Assembly (NCBI RefSeq): GCF_000001735.4
Contig: NC_003076.8
Span: 17,673,835 to 17,737,834 of the forward strand
Direction: 5' to 3'
DNA length: 64,000 bases
DNA from: Arabidopsis thaliana
Lineage: Eukaryota; Streptophyta; Magnoliopsida; Brassicales; Brassicaceae
Within the stretch, counting starts at the first letter, position 1; every line of letters begins with the position of its first letter. This document shows, piece by piece, positions 48,650 to 61,041 of the stretch. The notes below the pieces were generated by a model. The model saw nothing but the letters and a program-made list of their open reading frames with translations, made no database searches and was not told the DNA's origin. The position numbers were made by a program, and so were the translations under genes.

Positions 48650-51600
48650 ATGGGAGAGAGAGACGACGAAGCAGAAGGTATTTTAGAGAAGGCGAAGATT
48701 CCTTTGTTAAAGGATCAAAATGTGGCAGAGGAGGAAAACGGAGAAATAAAGAAAGAGATATGGCTAGAGACGAAGAAGCTGTGGCGTATTGTCGGACCAG
48801 CTATATTCACTAGAGTCACGACCAACTTGATCTTTGTCATCACTCAGGCTTTCGCTGGCCACCTCGGCGAGCTAGAACTCGCTGCCATCTCCATCGTCAA
48901 CAACGTCATTATCGGCTTCAACTATAGCCTCTTCGTATATATACGCAACAATACTTTTTATGTAGCTTATATTATAATGTTGGGTTTAATTTGTTAAGAA
49001 ACTATATATGTTTATATGCAGATTGGAATGGCGACTGCGTTGGAAACGCTGTGCGGTCAAGCGTTTGGAGCAAAGAAGTATGACATGTTTGGAGTGTATT
49101 TGCAGCGATCTTGGATTGTTCTTTTCTTATTCTCCATCTTGCTCCTCCCAATGTACATCTTTGCGACTCCGATTCTTAAGTTCATGGGCCAGCCTGACGA
49201 CATCGCAGAGCTCTCCGGTATCATCTCTGTTTGGGCCATTCCTACACATTTCTCATTTGCCTTCTTTTTCCCTATCAACCGGTTCCTCCAATGCCAGCTT
49301 AAAAATTCGGTATGTAACTTATGATTTGAAAGGTCAGTTGGTCACAACGGTGGGGGTTAGTCCAAATATCTTGTGAACTAGACGGCTCTATTTTTGGGGT
49401 AGACAGTGTTTGCAAAAATATTGATCAGTTTCCGTGTGAAATTGATGAGTAAAACTACCATTTCTTCATTGATGTTAGATTAACTTATTATAGAAAGTTA
49501 ATTGATTTTTTCTAGATGCTAGTTATTTTTGGCAATATTCCTTTGTTTTATTTATTTGTGTGTGTGTGTTTGTGAACGATTTCTTGCATTTAGAAATCCT
49601 AAAATGTCTTTGTATAGTATGTTTGTTTTTCTCGTTCATTTTTAAATCTTGGAAACTTGAATGGGTCAGCGAGCTTGGTGGACCAATAATTGATGAATAA
49701 ATAACATTTACCCAAATGGTCAACCACGTGTTCCTCGTTGAACAACAAGCTGTCTCATTTGATCGCACTAGTGAATTAACCACTATTAAATACATAATTA
49801 GTGGACTAATTGGGATTATTTGTTAATCTTTCTTGAGTTTCTAGTTTGTTAATTGAAGTTTAACATAATCGGATAATGTGTTAGTATCATGGGAATAGAA
49901 TAGTCATGTGCTCCATTTTCCTAGGAATATAAGCTTAATACTATATGTTTTTGTATCATAGATCAGTTGTTGATCTATCCTAATCGATTGCATAACCATG
50001 ATCCAATGGTTTCTTTATTAACTGTTCATATCATGTGCGCATCTATTATTATTAGTTTATTGCTTTCTTGCTTATTATCTTGTTTGTCTATTAGCAAAAA
50101 ACCATAAAAATATATCGCCTTAGCTTATTATGTTTAGTAATTAATGGCCTGGTTCTTTGTGGAATTTGAACTCGCTATACATATCACTGCAAGAACAACT
50201 AAACCATACACTTGTGATTATCGGTTCGGGTTAAGACTTGATTCAAATCTTTAATAGCAAGTTATTTGGGCATATAAAGGGATTTGAATGGTGTGCAACA
50301 AGAGTAACATGATGAACATAAAAAAAAAAAAAAAAAGTAAGAGATAATTATAGGGAAAACTAGTTTTATGTCTATAAACTAGTTGGGTTTTTTTTTCTTG
50401 ATATTAATATATAATATGTGTTAGGTTAATATCCTCTTACTTTTTATTTATTTATTTTGGTTTTCGATGTTCTTTTACATTACCATAGGTGATTGCAATT
50501 TCTTCTGGAGTGTCACTTGTAGTTCACATATTTGTGTGCTGGCTTTTTGTGTACGTTCTTGAACTTGGAGTCATAGGGACCATCGCTACTGCTAACGTGT
50601 CATGGTGGCTCAATGTCTTTATCTTATTTACTTACACCACTTGCGGCGGTTGTCCGCTCACTTGGACCGGTTTCTCCATGGAATCTTTCACGAGACTATG
50701 GGAATTCACTAAGCTCTCTGCCTCTTCCGGCATAATGGTTTGGTATTACTCGTTAAACGCCACTAGTCGATCGTATTTGTTTCTTTTGGTTTACAGATCA
50801 GAACACAACTTCCTTACTACCGATTTATATCAATACAGCTTGGAGAATTGGTATTATAGGATGTTAATTGTGATGACTGGAAATTTAGAGGATGCAAGAA
50901 TTGACGTAGACTCTATGTCTATATGGTATGTCAAATATATGGTTTTCGAGATTAATAATATATTTTATATCAAAATTTTTTTTTATAATTCCTATATATT
51001 TGTACATTTTTCTGTAGAAAGTTTTATGAACATAATCTTTATTGGCAGCATGTCGATAAATGGTTTGGAGATGATGGTTCCACTTGCTTTCTTCGCGGGG
51101 ACCAGGTAAACTATTCTCTCATTTCTATTACTATCATATACAGTAGATTGTCTTCCATTTTTGTTTAGTTCGGTTTATATTTTATATTTATGATCTAAAG
51201 ACTAGTTAGATCTGGTTTGTCTAGCTGACAGTTCCTGGCTTCTAAATAATCGTTTATAGGATTAACTAGGGGCAGACTGGTATGTCAAATATATAGTGAA
51301 GTAATGAAATAACTGAATAGTTATTAACAAAACAAACTAAATCAAATTTTCGCATTGTAAAACTATAAAACATTAACCAAGTCGCCTTGGTCCAGTGGTG
51401 TATAACTCTATCTCCTATGTATTCTAAATGAGTGAATAATGAAATAAAATTTTACCATTCACATTTAAAGTTGTGTCCGACATGTTTTTTGAAGTGTTAT
51501 CCTAAATTTTACCATTCACATGCGTATATAGTACATTAATTAATATATATATGATGATAATCCTTTCTTTTTTTAAGCGTACGAGTGGCAAATGAATTAG

Positions 51601-52375
51601 GAGCAGGCAATGGAAAAAGAGCAAGATTCGCAATGATCATATCAGTGACACAATCGTTAATCATTGGAATAATCATTTCGGTGCTCATATATTTTCTGCT
51701 TGACCAAATCGGTTGGATGTTCTCTTCAAGTGAAACTGTCCTAAAAGCAGTCAATAATCTCTCTATTCTTTTATCCTTTGCGATTCTTCTCAACAGTGTC
51801 CAACCGGTTCTCTCCGGTACGCTACATAAACAAATTGATTTGGATTTTTTTTCTTTGTTAACCGAATATAAACGTGTTCAACGGTTGTGTGGTGACTTTT
51901 GATTTTGCTTAGGTGTTGCGGTTGGTTCGGGTTGGCAATCACTAGTCGCATTTATAAATTTGGGATGCTACTATTTCATTGGACTTCCACTTGGAATTGT
52001 CATGGGCTGGATGTTCAAGTTTGGTGTCAAAGTAAGCCAATTTTCTCAATTTATTTGATATCAAATTAGCAAGCATTTGAAGATTAATCTACATGGGCTG
52101 TGATCATGCTAAATAGGGCATTTGGGCGGGTATGATCTTCGGAGGAACCATGGTTCAAACATTGATATTGATTTTTATTACTATGAGATGCGATTGGGAG
52201 AAAGAGGTAACTCAATTTTTTTTGTTTGTTGCTTTTGGTTTGCGTATATATGTGGTTTATTTTAAGTTTTTTTTTTTAGTACAATTGTTTCATGTTCTTT
52301 TTTTTTAAACATTTGTAGGCACAAAACGCTAAGGTTCGTGTTAACAAATGGTCTGTATCAGACGCAAGAAAGTGA
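48650..52375 (+). CDS. DTX28: MATE efflux transporter (DETOXIFICATION family)
   Basis: Nine exons: 48650-48934, 49022-49309, 50489-50742, 50839-50925, 51049-51105, 51578-51816, 51913-52032 or 52031 (phase needs 52031), 52117-52206, 52319-52375; 491 residues. Start [20 protein letters not shown]. Twelve hydrophobic spans with MATE signatures: [14 protein letters not shown] in the second span region, [17 protein letters not shown], and [16 protein letters not shown]. It exports organic cations or metabolites with H+ or Na+ exchange from the plasma membrane or vacuole; substrate unknown. The exon 3/4 and 4/5 introns are stop-free and divisible by three. I recall AT5G44050, DTX28. Confidence 0.93.
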
Positions 52376-55300
52376 AGGTTGAAGAATAAGAATTAAAAAA
52401 TTGTATTTAAACTATAAAATATGCATACATAATAAATTTTGATCGTTTTTAACTAATAAAACATATGGTGTATCATTTCAATCTCACATGAATTAAATCT
52501 TGGTGTGTATAGACTATACAGTATAGTAGTTTGTTTTGTAAACCGAAATCAGAACACTGGCTGCTGGCCGGTTTACTTAATTTATGAATCTATATATACA
52601 TTTTTGCAGTCATTTTGTGAAATAAATCCTGTAGTTGGGACTTATTTACAATGGCTGCCACTGGATTTTAATGTTTGTTTTTGATAATTAGAAAAAAAAT
52701 CTTCGAATTAAATATTTTACATTTAACAATCTTCCCTAAATCTCTCCACATTAACTACACGGTTAGTTACTAAAATTAAACTTCCAAAATATTTAATATC
52801 ATTTAATTACTACAAAATTATCATTTTTGATATTGTTTTTCTCCATGACTATAACAATTCGACTATAATCATCAAACCGCAGAGATATTTGATAGCATTT
52901 AATTACTACAAAATTACAAAATATTTAGACAATAATTCATAAAAATATCATAAATAAGATCAATATTAATAAAATAAATAGTTTTTTTACGGGATGGGTT
53001 GGCGGGACGGGTTTGGCAGGACGTTACTTAATAACAATTGTAAACTATAAAATAAAAATATTTTATAAATAGATACAATTTGCAAACTTTTATGTATACT
53101 AACTTTAAAAAATAAATTGTTCCCGCGGTGTACCGCGGGTTAAAATCTAGTGACATATATAATATAATAAGGAAGTACGCACACTTCTAGCATCCTACGG
53201 TCTGAAAACTATTTCCAAACAAAAAAAATCCAACTGTTCGAAACATGCGAAATCCGACCCGAACATATATGTTCTAAGAATTAAGAACAGATAGACGCTA
53301 ATAGAAAATATATATCCTTATAAAATGTTTGCAATTAACTAATTATGTAAGGGCTAACTAGGTTTTTAATCGACTATATACAAATTTGATCAACCGACCA
53401 TATCAACTGATTAATGTAACTTATTTGACCAAACCAATCGCTGAATCGCACCATTAACACCTATCTAACGTAAGTGTTGTTATTTCTCAACACATATACG
53501 TCAGGGAAAAGTAACAAAAGAGAAAAGTAAAAATTTGTAAGAAAACCATATAAATAACTTTGCATGTCCATGAAAAATTCAAACATTACACACTATTAGC
53601 CTCCTCGACGTAATAGAAAAAGAAGTGAATACGTGGAGACAAAACAGTTTAATTTCTCTAGTAAAAAAAAGCATACAATTCAAAGCTTTTTAAATTCAAT
53701 CATATCAGACAAAATATAAGATAGTTAACGCGTTTTTCTGATGGCTTTGCTTGATTAACGCCCCTAAGATTCGACGCGCATAATATAGTTTGGCTTAGTC
53801 CATTTACGTAGACTAAAGATTTTTCAATTATTAAAAAATTTAAAGTCCAATCTTCTTCTTTTTTTTAGCGAACAATATCTTATCGTATTTGCCTTTGTTA
53901 AAAATTTCAGTTAACACGTGTAACTAAAAATCACTTAAAAAGAATATATTGAATAAGATGACTACGAATTAATGTATTAATGAATGGAATAATAGTAGTT
54001 ACAGAAATAAGACATGAATGGATTTTAAACATGGGGCAATCCAAAAAAAAAACACCTAATGTAAAATGCTGCAAAAATGTTAAAAAGGAACATCGAAAGA
54101 TGTTGAAATGATATCAGTAGGTGCATTTCATACCATTGTGCCATTATTAATTAGTGTAATAAAATATTTGTTTTGTATTTATTGGATATACTTTTCTTTA
54201 AATAGAATGTCCCTTCGGAGACATCCTGTAAAAACGTGGATCGATAGTTGGCAAAAAAGAAAGACTAGTTTTACATGTTCTAGTCTCCGGTTCAAGAAGA
54301 TTATGGATCTAAACCCGAAACTTCTTAGTTATTTTTAACATCGGGTTATTTATTCAGTATGTCAAAATTTTACATAATCTTTGAACAAGATTATTTTATA
54401 CAAGATGGGAGGGTAGTAAATGATTGTCAAGAAAAACATAGTAAACAACAAATCTTTTTTTTTGATAAATTCCCGCGTAATATAGTAACTTCTAATTTAT
54501 TGGTATTTTTCTTTTTGGTAATCACATATATCTACATTTTCTTTTCTTCGAATCAGTACTTCTTTTTTTCAAGCTTTCAAAATAATTCACAGAGAGAGAA
54601 CACAAAATGTTAGGTGTAATGTTTGAGCATTTGATGGTTTTGGTTGAACATGTGTTTGATATGAAGGATTTCCGAAACCAATTGTTATGGTCCCTAATAG
54701 TAGGTCCGTTACTATACTTAGAAGTAAATTAAAGGCATGTATTTTTCGTGTTTATTGTTATTTAACTATCGACATTATTATATCATTCAATTGGATGTAA
54801 TTAAATCTAATTGAGTTGGCAAACTGACGCCTAACTACCCGAAATCAATGACTTCTTGTCATATATTTAAACCTATCTTTCGATTTGATATCATAGTTTT
54901 GCAATTTTTGTTTGTTAACTAAATCGGTTTATTACTCTATGATTAAAGTGATGTATATCCATACAAGTACTGTCCATTAGTCTATCCGGGGGTTAGGGCT
55001 CCAATATTAAGTGTATCAGTTTATTTTGATTTCCAGCTTTAATTGTCTCAATTTGGTGAATTGTAAAGACATATTTTTATTGGGGAAATGAATTGTTTAT
55101 CCATCGATTTTGATGGAGAGAAAAAAAAACTTTTAGATGAGTTTAACCAGCTTAATTTATAAACAATAATTAATCGATTATATTTGTTGGAATTATATTT
55201 TAGATCTTTTCGATTTATCTGCATTATTTGTATTTATGACAAAGAAGAATAAAGTAACTCATGGAAAAGTTTGACCTTAAAAATTTACTTTATCAAATTT

Positions 55301-57374
55301 TAGCGTGTAGTTGTGTGTAAGTGTAAATGTGTGTATATTGTATTGTACACGCAACAATCTTGCAAGGATCATGAAAATCTTAAAATACTTGCATTCATTG
55401 AATTCTATGGATGGTTAATGGTTTAAAAGTTTATAGTTTTAATTTATAAGAATAGACATCAACCCTTCATTCCTTGGTTACTCTAAACCAACTTACCTAT
55501 GGAGTTAATTAAGAGATTCAATTTGAACTATGTGATGTTTAGACCCTATCAAGGAAGAAATTTTTATATAAAGTTTGTGGATTATTCTGATTTGGAAGAG
55601 TCATGCATCTATTTGAATCCTCCATCAATCAAGAAGTAGTATCTTACATGTGAAGTTGAGATAGCAAACAATGAAAAATTTATATATACGTGCAACCTAT
55701 GCTTCTAATCATCAATAATAGGGGGCGTGTATATAAGTAAAAATTATGAACATGCAGCAACATTACTCTAATTCTTGTCAACAGTCAAAATATTTTGCTT
55801 GTCTCGAGTTTCAGGTTCATTCTCATCTTCCGCAATTGCATGGTGATCATGCTGATCAAATCTCTATCGATCGACTATATCTGATGGAGAACTTAATGGT
55901 ATTCTTTCTTTTGTTATTGTCACTGGTCGATTTGCTTAGCGCTTACACCTTATGCGTCTCAAGCATTCTCGAGGGATATTTTCTAACACTTAATCAAATG
56001 CACTCGAACCTTTCCACACTTGATAATTTTAGGCTGTGATATAACTAAAATTTTATTTGCTTAGATATTACATTGAGAATGTTCTCATTACAAATCAATA
56101 CTCCCCTCCTACTAACTCCAACTTATTTTTGCAATACATCGAGTTTCACCATTATGAAGATGGACGTATAGTTTGTCAAAAAGCTTTCACCAAAGAAAGA
56201 GCCGTTAAGATCACTCGAAACAACGAGGGGGTGCTTTATAAGAAATTTCAATCGCTAAAATCTGATGAGATTCATAAAAAGATTTAAAAAGAATGCAAAT
56301 GAGTATAAAAGAGAAAAGGGGGTTGACAGAGCAATATTTTTGTGAGGCCACCTTAATGGGGTGTATGGGGTCGAGTATTTTGGGTGTATGTATGGACTAT
56401 ACACAAATCAGAGCAATTACGATTATGCATGAAAGTGGTATGTGTCTATTCTAATCTACATTATGATGGGTCTGCAAGAAGTCATCTTTTATAGTTGCTG
56501 TATGATTATTTTTTTTCTTTGCGAATTTATTAGCTACTGTTTTTTAGTTAATGACTCATTCTTGACAACTAAGAGAGATCCCCAATCGTCATTAGCTAAG
56601 ATTGAAAAAATAATTACAAATTGAGATGAATAGATTCAAAGAACAAAAAAGATAAATTATAAAAATAATTAAAGATAAATTTTTCTAATATCTGAAAAAC
56701 TTTTTGAATTTTTTTTTAACAAAAAAAAATCTGAAAAGGAAATTTCTTAATTGTTAGTAAATGTTTTATCATATAGTACCACTAGTTGATTTTAAAATCC
56801 CATTATTTGTTTGTTATATACTTATATATAATAAACATAAATTGATTTGACATATTATAACTATTTCATAAAGACATAAAAAATAACTTCACATATCATT
56901 TGGTAATAAAATCTATAATCAGAATCTATTTATGAGATTAAGAGAAAACAAATTCAAAAAAAGCAGATTCCTTTTTCTTCAACCCCAAAAGCTCTTTCAT
57001 ATTTTCCTTACTTGTTCCATTGGTAACCCAAATTAGAAGATATGGTAAAGAAGAAAGGACAATTAAGTCATTTACTCACGAATGGCATTGTTCGTAATTT
57101 TGGCAATATTAAAGGGTAATTTATTCTTCCTTCTTCTATATATTGTCGTAACCCTACTTGAAATCTCCTTGTCCTTTCATTTCTCCTCCTCTCTCAAATC
57201 GTCTAATTCTCTCTCTATCTCTCTCTCTATCTCTACTTATTATTTCTTAAGTTAAAGAAACAGAGATTAAAAAATAAAAAGCCTTCTCGGGTTGTTTAAA
57301 AATACTGTTTCACCGCAGTAATTAATTTAAAAATTACTGTCGATGACGTGGCATGCACTTAAAAAGAAACAGCC
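52376..57374. other. Gene-poor intergenic region
   Basis: 5 kb, very AT-rich. Contains a Helitron 3' end (to 53150) and short unexplained open frames at 54607-54732 and 55746-56287. No convincing gene. A CT-rich tract at 57205-57237 and TATA-like TTCTATATATTG at 57134 probably belong to the next gene's promoter. Confidence 0.5.
52730..53150 (+). mobile_element. Non-autonomous Helitron (ATREP-like), 3' end clear, 5' end not fixed
   Basis: The 3' end is textbook: an 18-base hairpin CCCGCGGTGTACCGCGGG at 53122-53139, then 11 bases ending CTAG (53147-53150), followed by T. About 130 bases upstream lies a GGGTTGGCGGGACGGGTTTG segment (about 52995) that I associate with Arabidopsis Helitron 3' regions. 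No Rep/helicase coding sequence. The 5' TC end was not located; 52730 is a guess based on where a 97-base internal repeat (52795 and 52892) starts. Confidence 0.7.
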
Positions 57375-57827
57375 ATGAATACAAAAACGATGCGTCTTCC
57401 CCCACGCCGAGTTACCTCCGGCGCCGTCGCCGGCAAACAAACGGAATCCGCCGTGATAAATCCACCACCGCCGCCGACTAAATCCATCGTCAAGAAAACG
57501 CCGATCATCCCTCGACCAACTACCACCGCCACTGTAGCCTTAGCCGAGCCGGTTTGTTCGAATCAGCTCTTAGCCGGTTACTTGGCTCATGAGTTTCTCA
57601 ACAATGGCACACTCTTCGGAGAGCTTTGGAATCCAACTAAAGCCCAAGCCGGCCCATTAACGACCCAATCTATTGACCCTAGAAAGAATAAGCCGAGCCA
57701 TGATATAGAGCCGAGTGATCATAAACGGAGGAGATATGTGGAGGTTGCTAACATACTCCGGGTAGATGGGACCCATTTGCCCGGTATCGTTAACCCGTCA
57801 CAGCTTGCCCGATTCCTTAAATTGTGA
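57375..57827 (+). CDS. Small plant-specific protein (embryo sac development arrest-like annotation)
   Basis: Intronless frame of 150 residues; the second Met at 57390 (MRLPPRR) would give 145. The N-terminal half is Pro/Thr-rich and basic, probably disordered (INPPPPPTKS, PIIPRPTTTATVA). The C-terminal half has a conserved-looking segment, LLAGYLAHEFLNNGTLFGEL, then a basic patch KRRRYVEVANILRVDGTHLP. I recall AT5G44060, described as an embryo sac development arrest protein; I know no biochemical role. The upstream CT-rich leader and GC-rich codons at the start support a real gene. Confidence 0.8.
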   Translation: MNTKTMRLPPRRVTSGAVAGKQTESAVINPPPPPTKSIVKKTPIIPRPTTTATVALAEPVCSNQLLAGYLAHEFLNNGTLFGELWNPTKAQAGPLTTQSIDPRKNKPSHDIEPSDHKRRRYVEVANILRVDGTHLPGIVNPSQLARFLKL

Positions 57828-60800
57828 TGCGTAAATCCACGTGGAGTCGTATTATTGGTTCGTCGTTTAGAAAAACAAAACAGCTGTAACACCGAAACAT
57901 TCCTCTTCTCTATCTTTTATTTTTTGTCCATTAATGTTTTTTTGTAAAAAGCTCTCTCTTCATCGTCTTCATCGAAATTGACTCAGAAATGTTTTAGGGT
58001 TTTTTTGAATGTTGCAAATCTGGTCTAATTATGCTTTTAAATTGACCAAATTGAACCCAGATTCAACCATTTTTTTGTTATGTTATTATTACTTATTTTG
58101 AAGATGAACAAAAATGATTAATGCGTAATGATTTTAGATTACTTAACCTGTTGAATCAATCTTAGATCCGTGTTAATTCAACAATATGAATCTCCTGATC
58201 TGGGAAGCAAATAGAGTGAAGATCAGTCCCTTTGTATACTTTGATTCTTGCAAGAACTTATTAATATGATCTCTGTTTTGAGTTTGTAAAAATTTTACCT
58301 TTATTTTGAGATGATTATCAGAAGTTACTGGAAATGCTAATTATACCGATCATTTTTGAAGACACTAATTTACTTGAATTCTTAAACAGGAATTAAGAGC
58401 CTGAGTTTTTAGATGTAGTATATCATCTGATGATGATGATGCCCTTTACTTGACTAATTTTTTTTTTTTTTTCTATTTTTAGAATTGAATTCGTGTGTTT
58501 TGCTGGTTCTATAAAGTTTCTTAATCACAGGAAAAGTTCAAAGGACAATACTTGAATACTTGGGTAATTCAGAACATGGTTCTATGATCTCATTGTGGTT
58601 TGTTCGTTGGATTTTGTAGTTAGCAGTGGACAAAAAAAATGGTGATTATGTTTTCGATTCTTCAGTTCAATTTAAATAAGAATCTATCTATATCAACATT
58701 TGTGAAGCTCTTTGTTGTTTCTTGGTGATACAGAATCTTTGACTCCCAAGCATCACGGCATTGAGGTTAACTGCATTAACCAGTCAGGTCGAATATTTGT
58801 TATCCATTGACCATTTGTTTGATTATGGGTCAATGGAGTTTCAATGACTCTTCAGCTTCAATTGTTGCTTATAACTTACATTAGTTTTCTAATAGTATTA
58901 TCTTTTGATCTGTTTCCTTATCACTCTTATGACTTATCTTATGCTCTTACTTTTCCATTTCGAACTCAAGCTTCTCATGTTTATTGAACGTTTTTGTTGG
59001 TGATTACTGTGTACATATGTAGGGAATCTGAGAACCTCTTGAATTTAAGTACATTTCTCATGGGTTGGTGAGTTCTTTAATTCTTCATATTTTATTTTTG
59101 CTCATCTTTAATTTTTTGAAATTTTGATCGAAGCAGAACAGCTGCAAATTTGAAAATCTCAGACATATCTAAAGCAATGTGACCCACATTGGTTGGAATA
59201 GAGGGTCTCTCAGTACAACCAACTGGGTATCCATATATGTAATGTCTATACACAATCTAGTTTTACTTCATATTGGTAGTATATTAAATATATATACTAT
59301 AAGAATTATTAAAGTTAGTTGTAAATTGTAATGAATTAGAGCATCGTAAGTAAATAATCTTTTTTTTTCTTTTACCACAATAATTGTTATGCCTTTACAG
59401 AAATCAAAGAATACATGAAGGGAGCGAAACAAGAAAACACTAATACAAAGGGAAAACATGAACAAGGCCTTGAAATCAAAGAGCAGAACAATAAAGCTCA
59501 AAACCATATCAGTCTAAAACCAACAAAGTCTTGTAGGGGAAGAAATATCACCTTCACGATTAATCAAATTCCTCTTGCTTTTGAGTTTTGATAATTATCT
59601 TGTCCTATAACCAACAAGACCCTTTCACTAGCGATATAAGATCTTTCGTGATGCTTTTGGAAATCTCAATTGTAGTCCCATTGCAAGGTTCTAGTGTACA
59701 TTCTACTTTCCATTCGATGAATTTCAAGAATCAACTATCAATTGACAAAACAGGGGAAACCAACGTGGATGCTCAATCGCCTCTACCAGTTGGTGAGAAG
59801 AAAGTTCAAAATGATCTGTTTTGTCTTAGGTTACTACGGCGTTCAGTAGCCCACAAGAAACTCATCAAATCCGTTTGAAAAGATTATGTACTTTGAGGAT
59901 GATCATCTTCAAAATGATGGTTGAAAGTGTATTGTTCCAATAATATACCCTCAATTTCTAGAAGAATTTGTATTTTGGATAATAACAAATGGCGTAAAAA
60001 ACAACAAACATACTCATTGAATATATACTTACAATGTCATGTACGAACCACATAAAACTAACTTTTCACTTAACTTTTCAAATTCCTAACAACATAAAAC
60101 TTATATTTATCATATTATGTAGTATAACTTTTTTGCTTCTCCTTTTTCAACTCTCAATGTTTTGGTCATAGTATTTTTTTTTTCTATTTCCATAATTTTC
60201 TCAGAACAAGGCTACTGTTATTTAGGCCTTGTAATATTTTTGATGAATAACATTGCAATAACAGTGAAAATAACAAATTACAGTCAATTTGGATTGTAAT
60301 ATTGTCAATTAGGCTAAAACATATAATTCAAAAGTTGGATAGCTCGTAACACTTGCAAAATCTCTAAAAAAAATCCGAAACTTCCAATAAATAGTACTAC
60401 ATAATTCCAAGTTGGATTGTAATTTGGGAACCAAATGGTTATTCTACATAATTGATGATTGATTGAGACGTTTACGCTACAAATAAACCAAAGTCCTCTG
60501 ACCATACCGGTTCAAGAAGTCTTCCCTCTCTCGCGCCAACTTTGACCAAAGACTAACGGTGACCACACGTCGTCAATCCTTTAGTCATCCAAACTCCAAA
60601 ACCAAACAAAACCGAATATTTTGTTAACCTACTAGTTCATAAAATTCTACAACAAAAACCAAATTTCAATAACCGAAATTAAAATAATCCCCTTAAAATT
60701 TCGTAATAATGGTCTCATTTTCAGAAATTGTATTAATTCACATTAAATGTAGTGTACAAGTAATACCAACCAAACCGAAGCAACCCAAACCGGATGATTT

Positions 60801-61041
60801 TGACGAGGTCAACACTAACGGCTTTTCACATTAGAGTTGACCAAGAGAGAGCATTGACCTGAGAGAGTTCAAATAATTGAGTGAGTCTGTATATTAAATA
60901 CGCAAATCATCATCTTCCCAATTTCGAATCTCACACACCGAAAGTTATTTTCGAATCCACTAACGAATCTTCCACAGCAAACACTTTTGTGTTCCTCTGT
61001 AATTTCTCAGTATATATAGATACCAAAACAAGCAGTGAAAA
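57828..61041. other. Intergenic region before PCS1
   Basis: 3.2 kb. The first 1.3 kb is T-rich with a transcript-like look (possible long 3' UTR or non-coding transcript of the preceding gene); the rest is AT-rich. A 96-codon frame at 59588-59878 has no recognisable domain. TATA-like CTGTATATTAAATAC at 60887 is a plausible PCS1 promoter element; no ATG lies between it and the PCS1 start. Confidence 0.5.

Noticed and set aside
51381..51410. A true tRNA gene
   Set aside because: Only an A-box-like phrase is present; no cloverleaf could be folded and no B box follows at the right distance.
59588..59878. 96-codon frame upstream of PCS1
   Set aside because: No domain, no splice context and AT-rich codon use; not enough for a gene call.
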